Position numbers and translations under genes: made by a program. DNA of 64,000 bases, from the NCBI GenBank assembly GCA_963995525.1, contig OZ023214.1:58708633-58772632 (forward strand), in the 5' to 3' direction. Shown here piece after piece: positions 45,275-55,847 of this stretch. The stretch is from Escarpia spicata (taxonomy: Eukaryota; Annelida; Polychaeta; Sabellida; Siboglinidae). Every line of letters starts with the position of its first letter. The stretch's first letter is position 1. Below the pieces are notes generated by a model. The model was not told the origin of the DNA, ran no database searches, and was given only the letters and a program-made list of their open reading frames with translations.

Positions 45275-46770
45275 AACCAATGCTCGGATCAGTGTGTTTC
45301 TTGGATCCTACAGTCAACATGTTGTCAATGGGCACTCTTCGCGATCAGCCAATGCTTGGATCTGTGTGTTTCTTGGATCCTACAGTCAACATGTTGTTGT
45401 CAATGGGCAGTCTTCGCGATCAGCCAATGCTTGGATCAGTGTTTCTTGGATCCTACAGTCAACATATTGTTGTCAATGGGCACACTTCGCGATCAGCCAA
45501 TGCTTGGATCAGTGTGTTTCTTGGATCCTACTGTCAACATATTGTTGTCAATGGGCACTCTTCGCGTTCAGCCAATGCTTGGATCAGTGTTTCTTGGATC
45601 CTACAGACAACATGTTGTTGTCAATGGGCACTCTTCACGATCAGCCAATGCTTGGATCAGTGTGTTTCTTGGATCCTACAGTCAACATGTTGTTGTCAAT
45701 GGGCACTCTTCGCGATCAGCCAATGCTTGGATCAGTGTGTTTCTTGGATCCTACAGTCATCATATTGTTGTCAATGGGCACTCTTCGCAATCAGCCAATG
45801 CTTGGATCAGTGTGTTTCTTGGATCCTACAGTCAACATATTGTTGTCAATGGGCACTCTTCGCGATCAGCCAATGCTTGGATCAGTGTGTTTCTTGGATC
45901 CTACAGTCAACATATTGTTGTCAATGGGCACTCTTCGCGATCAGCCAATGCTTGGATCAGTGTTTCTTGGATCCTACAGTCAACATTTTGTTGTCAATGG
46001 GCACTCTTCGCGATCAGCCAATGCTTGGAACAGTGTGTTTCTTGGATCCTACAGTCAACATGTTGTTGTCAATGGGCACTCTTCGCGATCAGCCAATGCT
46101 TGGATCAGTGTTTCTTGGATCCTACAGTCAACATGTTGTTGTAAATGGGCACTCTTCGCGATCAGCCAATGCTTGGATCAGTGTGTTTCTTGGATCCTAC
46201 AGTCAACATGTTGTTGTCAATGGGCACTCTTCGCGATCAGCCAATGCTTGGATCAGTGTGTTTCTTGGATCCTACAGTCAACATGTTGTTGTCAATGGGC
46301 ACTCTTCGTGATCAGCCAATGCTTGGATCAGTGTGTTTCTTGGATCCTACAGTCAACATGTTGTTGTCAATGGGCACTCTTCGCGATCAGCCAATGCTTG
46401 GCTCAATGTGTTTCTTGGATCCTACAGTCAACATATTGTTGTCAATGGGCACTCTTCGCGATCAGCCAATGCTTGGATCAGTGTGTTTCTTGGATCCTAG
46501 TGTCAACATGTTGTTGTCAATGGGCACTCTTCGCGATCAGCCAATGCTTGGAGCAGTGTGTTTCTTGGATCCTACAGTCAACATGTTGTTGTCAATGGGC
46601 ACTCTTCGCGATCAGCCAATGCTTGGAGCAGTGTGTTTCTTGGATCCTACAGTCAACATGTTGTTGTCAATGGGCACTCTTTGCGATCAGCCAATGCTTG
46701 GAGCAGTGTGTTTCTTGGATCCTACAGTCAACATGTTGTTGTCAATGGGCACTCTTCGCGATCAGCCAAT
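45275..46770 (+). repeat. 75-bp minisatellite derived from an RT segment, about 20 copies
   Basis: Unit ATGCTTGGATCAGTGTGTTT, CTTGGATCCTACAGTCAACA, TGTTGTTGTCAATGGGCACT, CTTCGCGATCAGCCA; period 75 bp, some units 73. One frame reads WISVFLGSYSQHVVVNGHSS then RSANA, the RT stretch that normally precedes V-x-SGVPQG. Immediately right of the array the element continues with NVFSHTPQDTVFRPL, a decayed NV-x-SGVPQGTVLGPL. The array thus expanded inside the RT gene. All frames are open by periodicity. Confidence 0.9.
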
Positions 46771-46810
46771 GTCTTCTCTCATACCCCACAAGATACTGTT
46801 TTTAGACCAC

Positions 46811-48478
46811 TTTGTGAAAATGAGAACTTTCTTATATCTAATTTACATTGCTCCTTTACTAATGTAAATTCATGTCCCCTAGTCGTTCTATCTTTCGTAA
46901 CTGAGAAAAAATATTTCTATAAATATTTTCATAATCATTCAATATTTTTAAAAATCTATCTGATCTCCTAGCTCTCAATCTCCTGGTCTCTAGTGTTGTC
47001 AAACCACATTCTCTTAGACATATTTCATAACTAAGATCATACGTTTTTGTATCATATTAGTCGCTCTCCTCTGAACTCTTTCTAGCATATCTATGTCTTT
47101 CTTGCGATATGACCTCCACGCTTGTATACAATAGTCTAAATGAGGCCTAACTATTGTTTTGTACAGCGGTATTATTAGTTCTATATATGCTATATTTCAC
47201 CTAATTAATCCAAGGATTTGATTTCCTTTTGAAGCTGCAATTCCGCACTGCTGTGAAACCTTCATATCAGCATTAATTATTAACCCTAAATCCTTTTCTT
47301 TTACAGTAGTACATTGTACAGTATCCCCCATTGTATATCTTCGTTCCCATGTCCTGTGTGGAGTCATTTACATTTCCCAAAGTTGAACAACACATCTGCC
47401 ATTTTTCAAGCCATTTCATCATATCTGCCATTTTTCAAGCCATTTCATCAATCTGTCAAGACCATCTTAATAGTTAATGCTGTCTATCTCCATTACATTT
47501 AATTCTTCTAAACACTTTTGTATCAACCGCAAATTTCAACACCTTGCTTGCTATATCATCGTCCAAATCGTTGATATATATTAAGAATAATATAGGCCCA
47601 AGAACTGATCCCTGTGATACCCCACTCAAAATCGATTTCCAGTTTGAAGCCTCCCCATCAACTACTACCCGTTGTCTTCTGTCAATCAGCCATTTTTTTA
47701 TTCAGTTAATTATACAATCCCCTATGCCATGGGCCTTTAGTTTAAGCAATAATCTTTGATGTGGCATTTTGTCGAAAGCTTTTTTAAAATCTAAGTAGAT
47801 AATATCTACTGGTGATCCCTCATCTACCCACTTAGTGATGTCTTCCAAAAACATTATTAAGCATGATCTTGCTGTTAGAAACCCATGTTCAGATGGGTTT
47901 ATCAAGTTATGTTTAACAAGAAAATCCACCATGTGATCTATAATTAGCCTTTGTAATAATTTGCAAATCACCGATGTTAAACTCACTGGTCTTTAGTTCT
48001 ATGACTTGTTTCTCGAACCCTTTTTAAATAACGGTATGATGTTTGCTTCTTTCCATTCTAAAGGAACCACTCCCTCATTTAATGACATGTTAAAAACTGT
48101 TGCAAGTGGTATGCTAATTTGTTCTACAATTTCCAATAGTAGTTTGGGTGGAATACCATCCACTCCAGGTGATTTACTATCCTTCATAGCCCTTATTTTC
48201 TTAGCTACCTTTTCTGGTGTTACAATTAACTGTCCTAAATAGTCTGATTCCACCCCTTGAACTTAGCCTCTGGTACTGGCAGTGAACTAATATCTTCCCT
48301 GGTAAACACTGAACTAAAATACTCATTCAGGTCTTCTGCCAATAAGAATCCTTCTGATATTATATTTCCTGCACTATCTTCTAGAGGACTGACCTTATCC
48401 TAAACTTTCTGTTTGCTCCAAACATATATGTGAATAAAAACTCTTGTTCTCATGTTTTATATTACAAGCTATTTTTTT
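46811..48478 (-). mobile_element. CR1-like LINE copy E, degenerate, 3'-truncated
   Basis: Minus-strand copy of the CR1-like family covering RT and linker (on the minus strand from the KVQDKV/EDSAGN region through VICKLLQRLIIDHMVDFLVK to the sequence coding the SQRTVNEW region). The family 3' UTR and ATCTTGTTAA tail are missing at the left end, where it abuts the Jockey-like remnant. Many frameshifts and stops. Confidence 0.82.
47702..48253 (-). pseudogene. RT pseudogene of copy E
   Basis: Two frames: 47999-48253 (MESDYLGQLIVTPEKVAKKI, SPGVDGIPPKLLLEI, LEWKEANIIPLFKKG) and 47702-47986 (MSLTSVICKLLQRLIIDHMV, VDIIYLDFKKAFDKMPHQR). A stop and frameshift separate them, and the PQGS/FADD region further left is out of frame. 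Confidence 0.75.
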
Positions 48479-48789
48479 TTCACAAAGTTTTGTTTATCAT
48501 GAAAGTCAATCTTCAGCTGACCACTGGGCACTTGAATCTGACATATACAAACTCGACTACTGGGCAAAGATGTAGCAGATAGACTTTACTGTACGTGTGC
48601 CATTCTGTCAACTACCACCAAGTGAAAGCCATTGATCAATGATTATTACACGGAGAACCTGAACAGATCCCACGAATTGACAGGACTACCTGGGTGTTAA
48701 CCAACACATCAACAAATTGCAAAATAGAGAAAGACACTTGGCACAGTTAAAAGAACACTGCATGTGGTGCCACCTAAAGTGAGGAAAAT

Positions 48790-49010
48790 AGCATATGTTG
48801 TGCTTGTCGGATCTAATCTTGAGTAGTTACCTGAATAGCTACTGTGCTTTTTTCAAGCTAGGTCAGAATTGTGTAATATTTTCAGTTGATATAATACTAA
48901 GAGGGAGAACATTCCAGTCTGCAGTTACAGAAAAAGCCATAATTTTAATGTTGGTATTAACTTATTTGTGGATTTTCCACACGATTTAAAGTGTGATCTC
49001 GAAATGACAA
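48790..49010 (-). mobile_element. Short L2-like 3' fragment
   Basis: The minus strand reads MAFSVTADWNVLPLSIISTE then NITQF, resembling the L2 C-terminus AFSVAAPTLWNSLPLSIRS followed by N-I-x-x-F. The same stretch of the L2-like remnant at 16.06-16.17 kb shows related nucleotides (GTAATATTCTCAATTGATCT there, GTAATATTTTCAGTTGATAT here). Confidence 0.5.
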
Positions 49011-49164
49011 ACAGATAAGGCTAATTTTATCCTTAAAATAATCAGAGAACACAATGTGACCTTAGTGAATCTGGTTTACATAGATATGTTGAAGGCAGTC
49101 TGTGTAGAATTTTATTGTAGCTGATGAGTTTTCATAGTTATTTGACACCATGTAATAATAATAA

Positions 49165-49520
49165 TAATGATCCAGGTACTGCTGTCGACTAGAGCAGACA
49201 CCTGCAACAACATTAATGATCCAGGTAATGTTGTTGACTGGAGCAGTTAACAACTGCAACAACATTAATGATCCAGGTACTGCTGTCGACTAGAGCAGAT
49301 ACCTGCAACAACATTAATGATCCAGGTAATGTTGTTGACTGAAGAAGTTAACAACTGCAACAACATCAATGATCCAGGTAATGTTGTTGACTGTAGAAGT
49401 TAACAACTGCAACAACATTAATGATCCAGGTAATGTTGTTGACTGGAGCAGTTAACAACTGCAACAACATTAATGATCCAGGTAATGTTGTTGACTGGAG
49501 CAGTTGAGAATGACCGAGAG
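49165..49520. repeat. 49/52-bp repeat seeded on exon 5, 7 copies
   Basis: TCCAGGTA recurs at 49171, 49220, 49272, 49321, 49373, 49425 and 49477. On the gene's strand a unit reads LTAPVNNITWIINVV, clearly related to LSAPLNSNTWVVN in exon 5 (49604-49799) immediately upstream. By eye CCAGGTATTGGAGTTGAGTG plus GAGCAG in the exon matches the unit at 22 of 26 positions. Confidence 0.85.
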
Positions 49521-49603
49521 GAAATTCTAGTAAATGTAACATTCTGGCATCATTTAATTTAATTTAACAGTGATGTGGAAAATGATGTGGAGAAGTAACA
49601 TAC

Positions 49604-49799
49604 CTCTGCATACTGCTGACCTGTTCATAGTAGAACAAGTTGTCTCCAAGGAAAGTCATTCCCCCTTCAGATGTTCTTGACTTTGTCAAGACACGAGGTG
49701 TCCAGGTGCTGCCGTTAACCACCCAGGTATTGGAGTTGAGTGGAGCAGATAGAATTGTGTGACTGTCTCGTAGATTTTGTCCCCAGTACAACACTCCGT
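49604..49799 (-). CDS. Exon 5: YWTD beta-propeller blades (VLYWGQ)
   Basis: 196-nt exon, phase 1 in and phase 2 out, with acceptor CTGCCAG and donor GTATGT. It starts DGVLYWGQNLRDSHTILSAP, giving another YWTD-type strand, and continues to GGMTFLGDNLFYYEQVSSMQ, a further diverged blade (LFYYEQ). The segment LSAPLNSNTWVVN is echoed as LTAPVNNITWIIN in the tandem array at 49165-49520, just downstream in the next intron, so that array appears to have been seeded from this exon. Confidence 0.82.
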
Positions 49800-50220
49800 C
49801 TGGCAGTCACAAAAGGTTGCACTGGTCTCCATTTTGACAATGGTTGGTAAGGTTAATTTAAATGATCAGGTATCCTTAAAAATTGTAATTGTAAAAGTCA
49901 ATGTGAGCATGGGAATTTGAGCATAGTTGAACATCAAAGCGTATAGCAGTTAACTCAGCCCGACTCAGTCATATTGCCAATAACGTTTGTTTTGAAACTT
50001 GATGTTTTGTTTACTATTTGAACATGCGCCTTCAAATTGCAACCGTTGTTATGGGCTTACCGGTACTAAACACAATTTGGTGGGCTGTATACCTTCAACA
50101 AAGTTACTATAATCTTAAGACATCATATTAATCAATACATGAAAAACTGATTACATCCTTTTAATAAAATGAAAAAGATATTTGAATTTTTATTTGGGAC
50201 AACTCCAGGAACTACAATGT
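49800..50220. other. Intron right of exon 5, no feature seen
   Basis: Non-coding; nothing recognised. Confidence 0.4.
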
Positions 50221-50229
50221 CTCAGGAAA

Positions 50230-50300
50230 GCCATGTTACTAAAATGCTTCCTCTGAACGACCGTCCAGCACTTTAACCATTCGACCACTGTGCCTCACTT
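50230..50300 (-). mobile_element. tRNA-like fragment, possible SINE head
   Basis: The minus strand reads CACAGTGGTCGAATGGTTAA then AGTGCTGGAC, a good tRNA-Ser/Leu-like D-arm with box A (TGGTCGAATGG). There is no matching box B downstream, so it is not a functional tRNA gene; at best a decayed SINE head. Confidence 0.35.
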
Positions 50301-50635
50301 GTACCAAATAAAACAAAACTAGACAACCTAGGGCTAAAATACTTAACCTGCTATATATAAACCAATATAAAACACTACCCAAATATATAAAGGCTATTTA
50401 AAAATCTTGAACAAGATGACGGAGGGTAAACAAATTATTTGAATAGCACTGGCAGGACACTATTTTAGAGAACACAGTATATTGGGAATAAAATGTTATA
50501 ACACGCATATTTTTGAACATCTGTTAAACATAGAGATTTGTATGAAATTATTTCTTATTAACCATAGATTACAAAAATCAATGTCACTGTTGACTGTTTC
50601 CACCCCAAATTTAATTCTATAAATGTTGTCCTCAT

Positions 50636-50972
50636 ATGACAGCTGTGGTGCAGTGGCTAGAATGTCACTCTTGACTGAGAGAACCCAGGTTCGAATCCTG
50701 TGCTGCGGTGCCGAACCTTGGGCAAGTTCGTTCACTTTACATTACTTCAGTTCACTCAGCTGTATGAATGAGTACCTGGCTATAGACAGTGGTGGATATT
50801 TGTGTACGAATAATCTTTGCATATTAATTGCAGCATGGCTGGATGCTTCCCAGAGAAGTCGGGATGGTGTTCGATTGAACAGATCTGACAGGGATTCAAG
50901 TGTAAAGCGCTTTGAGCAGTCCTGAGAACTAGATACTGTGCTATATATAAGAACTTACCTTTACTTTTACAT
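50636..50972 (+). mobile_element. tRNA-derived SINE
   Basis: Perfect RNA polymerase III boxes: box A TGGTGCAGTGG (50646-50656) and box B GGTTCGAATCC (50688-50698). The body contains CTTGGGCAAGTTCGTTCACT and a CAGCTGTATGAATGAGTACC region as in MIR/CORE-type SINEs, and a 3' part with AAAGCGCTTTGAGCAGTCCT ending GTGCTATATATAAGAACTT. About 340 bp. In the intron between exons 4 and 5, opposite the gene. Confidence 0.82.
50646..50698 (+). promoter_or_regulatory. SINE internal pol III promoter (boxes A and B)
   Basis: Box A at 50646-50656 and box B at 50688-50698, separated by about 31 bp, both matching consensus exactly. The copy may still be transcribable. Confidence 0.75.
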
Positions 50973-51236
50973 GCATTACTTAGACCATAACAACTGTTTT
51001 GTCAAATGAAACTTATCTAAACATTCTAAACCAAGGAACTTGTAATTTCTTGATCCAATTATTGACTATAGCTATTTCATGTTTCTGATCATAAATGCAC
51101 AATATTCCATGATGTAACAACATAATGTCAACAAACTGAAATAGTAGTTTAAGAAAGGTCAACACTATTGGATGCAAATGCAGTCATCTATGATTTGTGG
51201 AAATCATAAAACACTTTGCAGCTCATAGATACATAC

Positions 51237-51352
51237 CTGAGAGATCTATGGCGAGGTTCTCTACAGGACCAGTCGTGTTGATGAATACACTGGGCTGTGT
51301 CCCATCCATAGCTACACTAGTGATGCCGTCCAAGCCACTCCAGTAGATGAGT
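51237..51352 (-). CDS. Exon 4: YWTD beta-propeller blade (LIYWSG)
   Basis: 116-nt exon, phase 2 in and phase 1 out, with acceptor TTGCTCAG and donor GTATGT. Joined to exon 3 it reads DPAHGLIYWSGLDGITSVAM and then DGTQPSVFINTTGPVENLAI, followed by DLS. This is the clearest YWTD repeat of the gene: LIYWSG strand, I-x-x-x-x-M-D-G-T turn, and the following LAIDLS. NTT is a candidate N-glycosylation site. Confidence 0.85.
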
Positions 51353-51586
51353 CTGAGCAAGGACAGACAACATTTTCTCACCAACTGACCCCCATTTGAG
51401 AAGTACTGAGTTGTTGTAGTAACAGGATTGTCTAGATAACCAAGATGTTCTAAGATTAGAACTGTCCAATATGTTAATTGTATGGTAAGATACCATGTTA
51501 TCATACAAAAAGATGGTATCACATCTACGCATCCATGCACACACACATGCACATACACAATAGTCGCAATTACATGACAGTTTTTA
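51353..51586. other. Intron right of exon 4, no feature seen
   Basis: Non-coding; no exon or repeat recognised. Confidence 0.4.
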
Positions 51587-52062
51587 CCCTGGGGTAGAGC
51601 ATCTACATGACTCTTATCCCGGGGTAGTTAACCCGGGCTAAGCCTTATCCTGGGTTAGCTTAACCCCGAGACGATGTTACTCTAACCTGAGTTAAGACAC
51701 CGTATAGATGCAGTCGAGGCATTTAACCCCGCGATAGATGGTGCTGATTACCTCCCATGATTCCATGATGCAACATTTTGCATTGTCTCATGTAACTCAG
51801 TCGTGGACGAGGATGTTTCCGGGGTGAAGATTTGCAAAGTTTACCACAACCCTATTACCAATCTAAACCCTAACCTAAACTAACATAGCCTAAACCCAAA
51901 CTCTAATTTGGTAAAAATTGAGAACAAACTTGGTCCCAATGGGATGTGGCGTCTGCGACCGAGTTACGAAAGAGTACTGAGCAAGCATGCAAACAGATGG
52001 TGTGCGGTCACGTAGAAACTTTAAAAAGCAGTAGAGGCAAAACCCCCACCCCAGGGTTATAT
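51587..52062. mobile_element. Possible MITE with ACCCTGGGGT ends
   Basis: ACCCTGGGGT near 51587 and its inverse ACCCCAGGGT near 52052 bracket about 475 bp. The left part is rich in self-complementary GGTTAA/TTAACC and CCCGGG words (51618-51675), so a fold-back is likely. No duplication found; tentative. Confidence 0.4.
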
Positions 52063-52064
52063 AA

Positions 52065-53640
52065 ATATTATTATTTTTGGATGACACAATAATAGACAAA
52101 TTAAAAAACTAATTTAACGTCACAAAGGGTTAAAATTGCATCTTACAGTGTATTTATTAATTTGACAAAATAAGTACTCGCAATTGACGTTAAAGTACGT
52201 GTGGGATGCAGTTTTGGCCAGAAAGTCAATTCTTGCACCCATAAAAAATATGTAAAACAAATTCATAAGATAGATGTCACAATAACAACATACCAAATTA
52301 GTTAAACTAAGACTTTACAATTATATCTTAATGGGTATTTTGGGGACAAATAACGGCATTCATGAATTGAAGGCCAATACAAAATTACAAGGGTTAACAA
52401 AAAATGCACACATAAAAAAGTAAGTACACACACACACACACCATGCATTACAATACCATTAAATCATGAACACGACACAGCCACAGAACAAAGATGATCA
52501 GTGTGGTTCTATCTTCATAACATTAAAACAACTGTATGAAGTTGCAACCACATGAAAGGCTTTGTTGATTGGGCTGTGGATTACAACCACAAAATTACGA
52601 TCATAATAGTCCCCGTCACACAACACGTGTTATACTGGGCAAAGCCAATAACTGCTATGATTAACAAACCATTTAACTTGTAATATACTGTGGTTAAACC
52701 CGTTGTTATCATCAACAATAGGATCTACTATTATACTTATTTGTCTATGATTATATTAAATAATGTATAATATATATAGTAAAAAACGAAGATATAATTT
52801 TATTCTAATTTATATAAAAAAAACTGGTGTATACATATTAAATACATAAATAGTAGGCCCTATGTCAAAATAATGTATAACAACACAAAATAATTTATCA
52901 ACAATATACAAGTAACATACTCAGAACTCAAGAATAGTTTTAAATAAAACTGTCATCAAAGAGTACCCCAGTAATGACATACAAAATGAAAGTAAGTCAT
53001 GTGTAATATAATTTTATAAACAAATAATAATAATACAATCAATTAATCCAAACATAAATAAATAAATTATCATAAATTGTAATAATGTAACCAACAGAAT
53101 AGTATATACATGTAAGTAATATATATGCTATATAGCTCAAAATAGTATAATTGAGCTAAAATAATACCAAGAATACCAATAAATAAACTAATATTAATAT
53201 AAACATTACACAGGTGCAGGCATAGGTACTTGGCAATATTAATCAAAGTCACCTGCTGTTGATCACATCGCTATCCGAGTGCATTGTATACCACGATGCA
53301 CTGCGCGTACCATGCATACGGGGAAGAAGGCAAAATGGTGATGTCTTTTGAGACAAGGGTTCCATAAACGGACCGTGTGCATGTTTGCACTACCAATTGG
53401 TAAACCATCACTGTAATCACGTTATCGTCAACACAATTCTTTACCTTTCTGCACATGCTTTCCACATCATTCAACTAAATACTCACAAAACATCGTCAAA
53501 CATAGGCCATTTTAAATCCATAATTACTATAATTTTTATTGACAGATTACCATGATATTTTCAGATTCATTTTCCTTTGAATTTCCTCTTTCTTCACCAC
53601 ATTTCAATATCGACTTACTCATTAACATAATCTCGCAAAT
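52065..53640. other. AT-rich intron, no gene seen
   Basis: Very AT-rich stretch (52650-53230 in particular) with a short CA run at 52428-52440. Nothing recognised. Confidence 0.5.
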
Positions 53641-53929
53641 CAGTTTGATAGATGGCACCTGTTAACGTGATCCAAGATGGCCGCACGCATAAATCAAGAA
53701 AACCAAAATACGACACTGAGAGTAAAAAAATCATTACCGCTCATAAACATGGGCAAAAAAACTTTTTTTCAGTGCAGATGCACACATTGTCACTGTTACA
53801 ACACAAGAATGCAGAATGCATGATAATAATTAAAATGGAACGGCCATTAAACTGGAACCCATGTACATGTCTCCCCTGTTGTCAGAAGGGGAGGTAAATC
53901 GGTCTGACCTCCCTACACTAGCTGTGATG

Positions 53930-54205
53930 TGATTATAAATATAACCACTGACATTGTACATATAACCATCAACACTGACTTTCTACATGTAATCACAGCT
54001 AGTGTACATGAAATATGCACATGTTTAAATAATACAAATGTGTCAGTGGTTAATATATATATATATAACCACTAACATTGTATATATAACCATTGAAATT
54101 GTACATATAACCACCGACACTGACTTTCTACATATAACCACTGATGGTACATATAATCAAGCTAGTGTACATGAAATATGCACATGTTTAAATAATACAA
54201 ATGTG
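53930..54205 (+). repeat. Imperfect tandem duplication, about 150 bp
   Basis: GCTAGTGTACATGAAATATG followed by CACATGTTTAAATAATACAA and ATGTGT occurs at about 53997-54043 and 54160-54205. Each is preceded by repeats of ATATAACCACTGACATTGTA-like words. Two diverged copies separated by a TA run (54052-54065). Confidence 0.78.
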
Positions 54206-54375
54206 TTGCAATCCACCAACAGATGTTGCTTCGTCTTGCAGAGCTTTTCAACAAATCACAAGCAGTAAAGGGACATATCCTATACAATATATGAAGCTAG
54301 TTGCTGGTACTGTAAGGATTCATAGTCCTGATTGAAATTTTTTTTTTATAAAACTGTAAAACAGAGTTGACTCAC

Positions 54376-54550
54376 CCGTGAGCAGGGTCCAATGCTATGT
54401 CCGTCACAAACTTGGTGGAGGTGACAATGGGGAATTGGTGACTGCCGTCCATTGTCATCAAAGTAATCATTGTCACGCCTGCATATTCCATGTGATAGAG
54501 AAGTCGAGAGACACAGTCCAACTTAATGACAGGACAGTGACTCATTGTGT
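54376..54550 (-). CDS. Exon 3: YWTD beta-propeller, middle blades
   Basis: 175-nt exon, phase 1 in and phase 2 out. The acceptor is TTGCAG and the donor GTGAGT. It reads DTMSHCPVIKLDCVSRLLYH, continues with a TLMTMDGS turn (typical of the strand after YWTD) and ends TDIALDPAHG, the conserved pre-blade A-x-D-P segment. The conserved L-Y-W becomes LLYHM here, so this blade is diverged. A (CCCT)n run lies about 26 nt upstream of the acceptor on the transcribed strand. Confidence 0.78.
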
Positions 54551-54576
54551 CTGCAATGACACCAAATCAGCACTGA

Positions 54577-54668
54577 GAGGGAGGGAGGGAGGGAGGGAGG
54601 GAGGGAGGGAGGGAGGGAGGGAGGGAGGGAGGGAGGGAGGGAGGGAGGGAGGGAGGGAGGGAGGGAGG
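54577..54668 (+). repeat. (GGGA)n microsatellite, 23 copies, next to the exon 3 acceptor
   Basis: Uninterrupted GAGG/GGGA tetranucleotide run of about 92 bp. On the gene's strand it is (CCCT)n, ending about 26 nt upstream of the exon 3 AG, so it extends the polypyrimidine tract. The plus strand has many G3 runs and could form quadruplexes. Confidence 0.95.
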
Positions 54669-55076
54669 ACTGGATGCCACACTCTATATACAGTATATAA
54701 ATGAATGTAAGTTCTTATATTTATTATTACACTTACATTTATCTCTATACAAGCTACTTGTTTACTCCAAGTTGAAATCATGGGAAACATTCACAGAGTG
54801 GACAGTATAAAGCTATAAAATTAGCTCAGATCCACCTTGAAAATATGTGAAATCGACCCAAACCCCTGAGAATCCAAGACTCGATTACATTTAACTGGCA
54901 ATTGATCAAACAGAAAGGCACACAGTTATTCAAACTCAACAGACTAGAAACCAAGACAAAAAAGCACATCACAAAATGAGAGTCATTGATAATCTACAAT
55001 ATTAAATTTCATCCCTTTTGGGTTATAACAACGTGTTCTCATGCTACTAGGGATCACTGATGATGACAATACTTAC

Positions 55077-55304
55077 CCCATTGGCCAACTATTTCTTCAT
55101 TGGTTCCATTGAGATATGTTCGTCTTATATTCTCTCCATCTGTGAAGTAGACTTTGTTTTCACTGGGATTGTAGGCCAGAGATTGAATGAAACCTGGATA
55201 CTTCAGAGGGAGCTTGTTCACAGATTCTTTAGTCAGGCTCACTTGATAAAGGAGTCCTCCACGTTGAGTAGTACCAAATAGGAGGAACTTGTCATGGACA
55301 ATGC
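55077..55304 (-). CDS. Exon 2: YWTD beta-propeller, first blades
   Basis: 228-nt phase 1-1 exon between a TGCTAG acceptor and a GTAAGT donor. The translation runs from GIVHDKFLLFGTTQRGG to EEIVGQW. It contains the YWTD-blade signatures SLAYNPSENKVYFTDGE and IRRTYLNGT, where VYFTD is the YWTD-type strand and the preceding LAYNP matches the usual D-P spacing. NGT is a possible N-glycosylation site. The family folds into a six-bladed propeller in LDL-receptor relatives and usually binds protein ligands. Confidence 0.82.
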
Positions 55305-55847
55305 CTAGCAAAACAACATGCAAGGTTCAGCTGAAAATACCCCAAAAACATACACTGTTAGGACCACAGCAATAGAATAAATATGCTGTTAACGAGAATA
55401 CCAGTTTCTATAAAGATGTGTGCATGCATATGTACATCATGTGAATGTGCGTGCATGTGTGTGTCTGTTTGTGTTTGTTCATATGTTGTTTTGTGTATGT
55501 ACACACACAAACACAGGCATGCATGCTTCCACATACATAATTACATACATGTGTAGTCAACTTATCTGAATCCACCCACTTTTCCAACTAACTGACAGAA
55601 AGTAAGTTTGAGTAACTCAAGGGTTCAAGGGTTCTTGTTACCAGACAATTAATTTATAACAGCAAATATTTTCAACCTATCTTGTTTATCTTTGTTAGTA
55701 AATGGTAATATAAATGTAATATATTAAATACAAACATGAATGACTAACAAAACTAATCAAAAACCTGTGATAAGAAAAATTCATTTATTGTATATTACAT
55801 GCAATAAAATGAAGAGGCGAGAATTTGTAGAAAGCAGAAAGACTTAC
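55305..55847. other. Intron 1 (between exons 1 and 2)
   Basis: About 540 bp intron with TG/CA-rich words near 55420-55560. No other feature. Confidence 0.55.

Noticed and set aside
50636..50720. A functional tRNA gene
   Set aside because: Boxes A and B are perfect, but the flanks do not fold into an acceptor stem and the sequence continues as a SINE body.
54542..54790. Poly-(SLPP) protein frame
   Set aside because: Translation of the (CCCT)n microsatellite.
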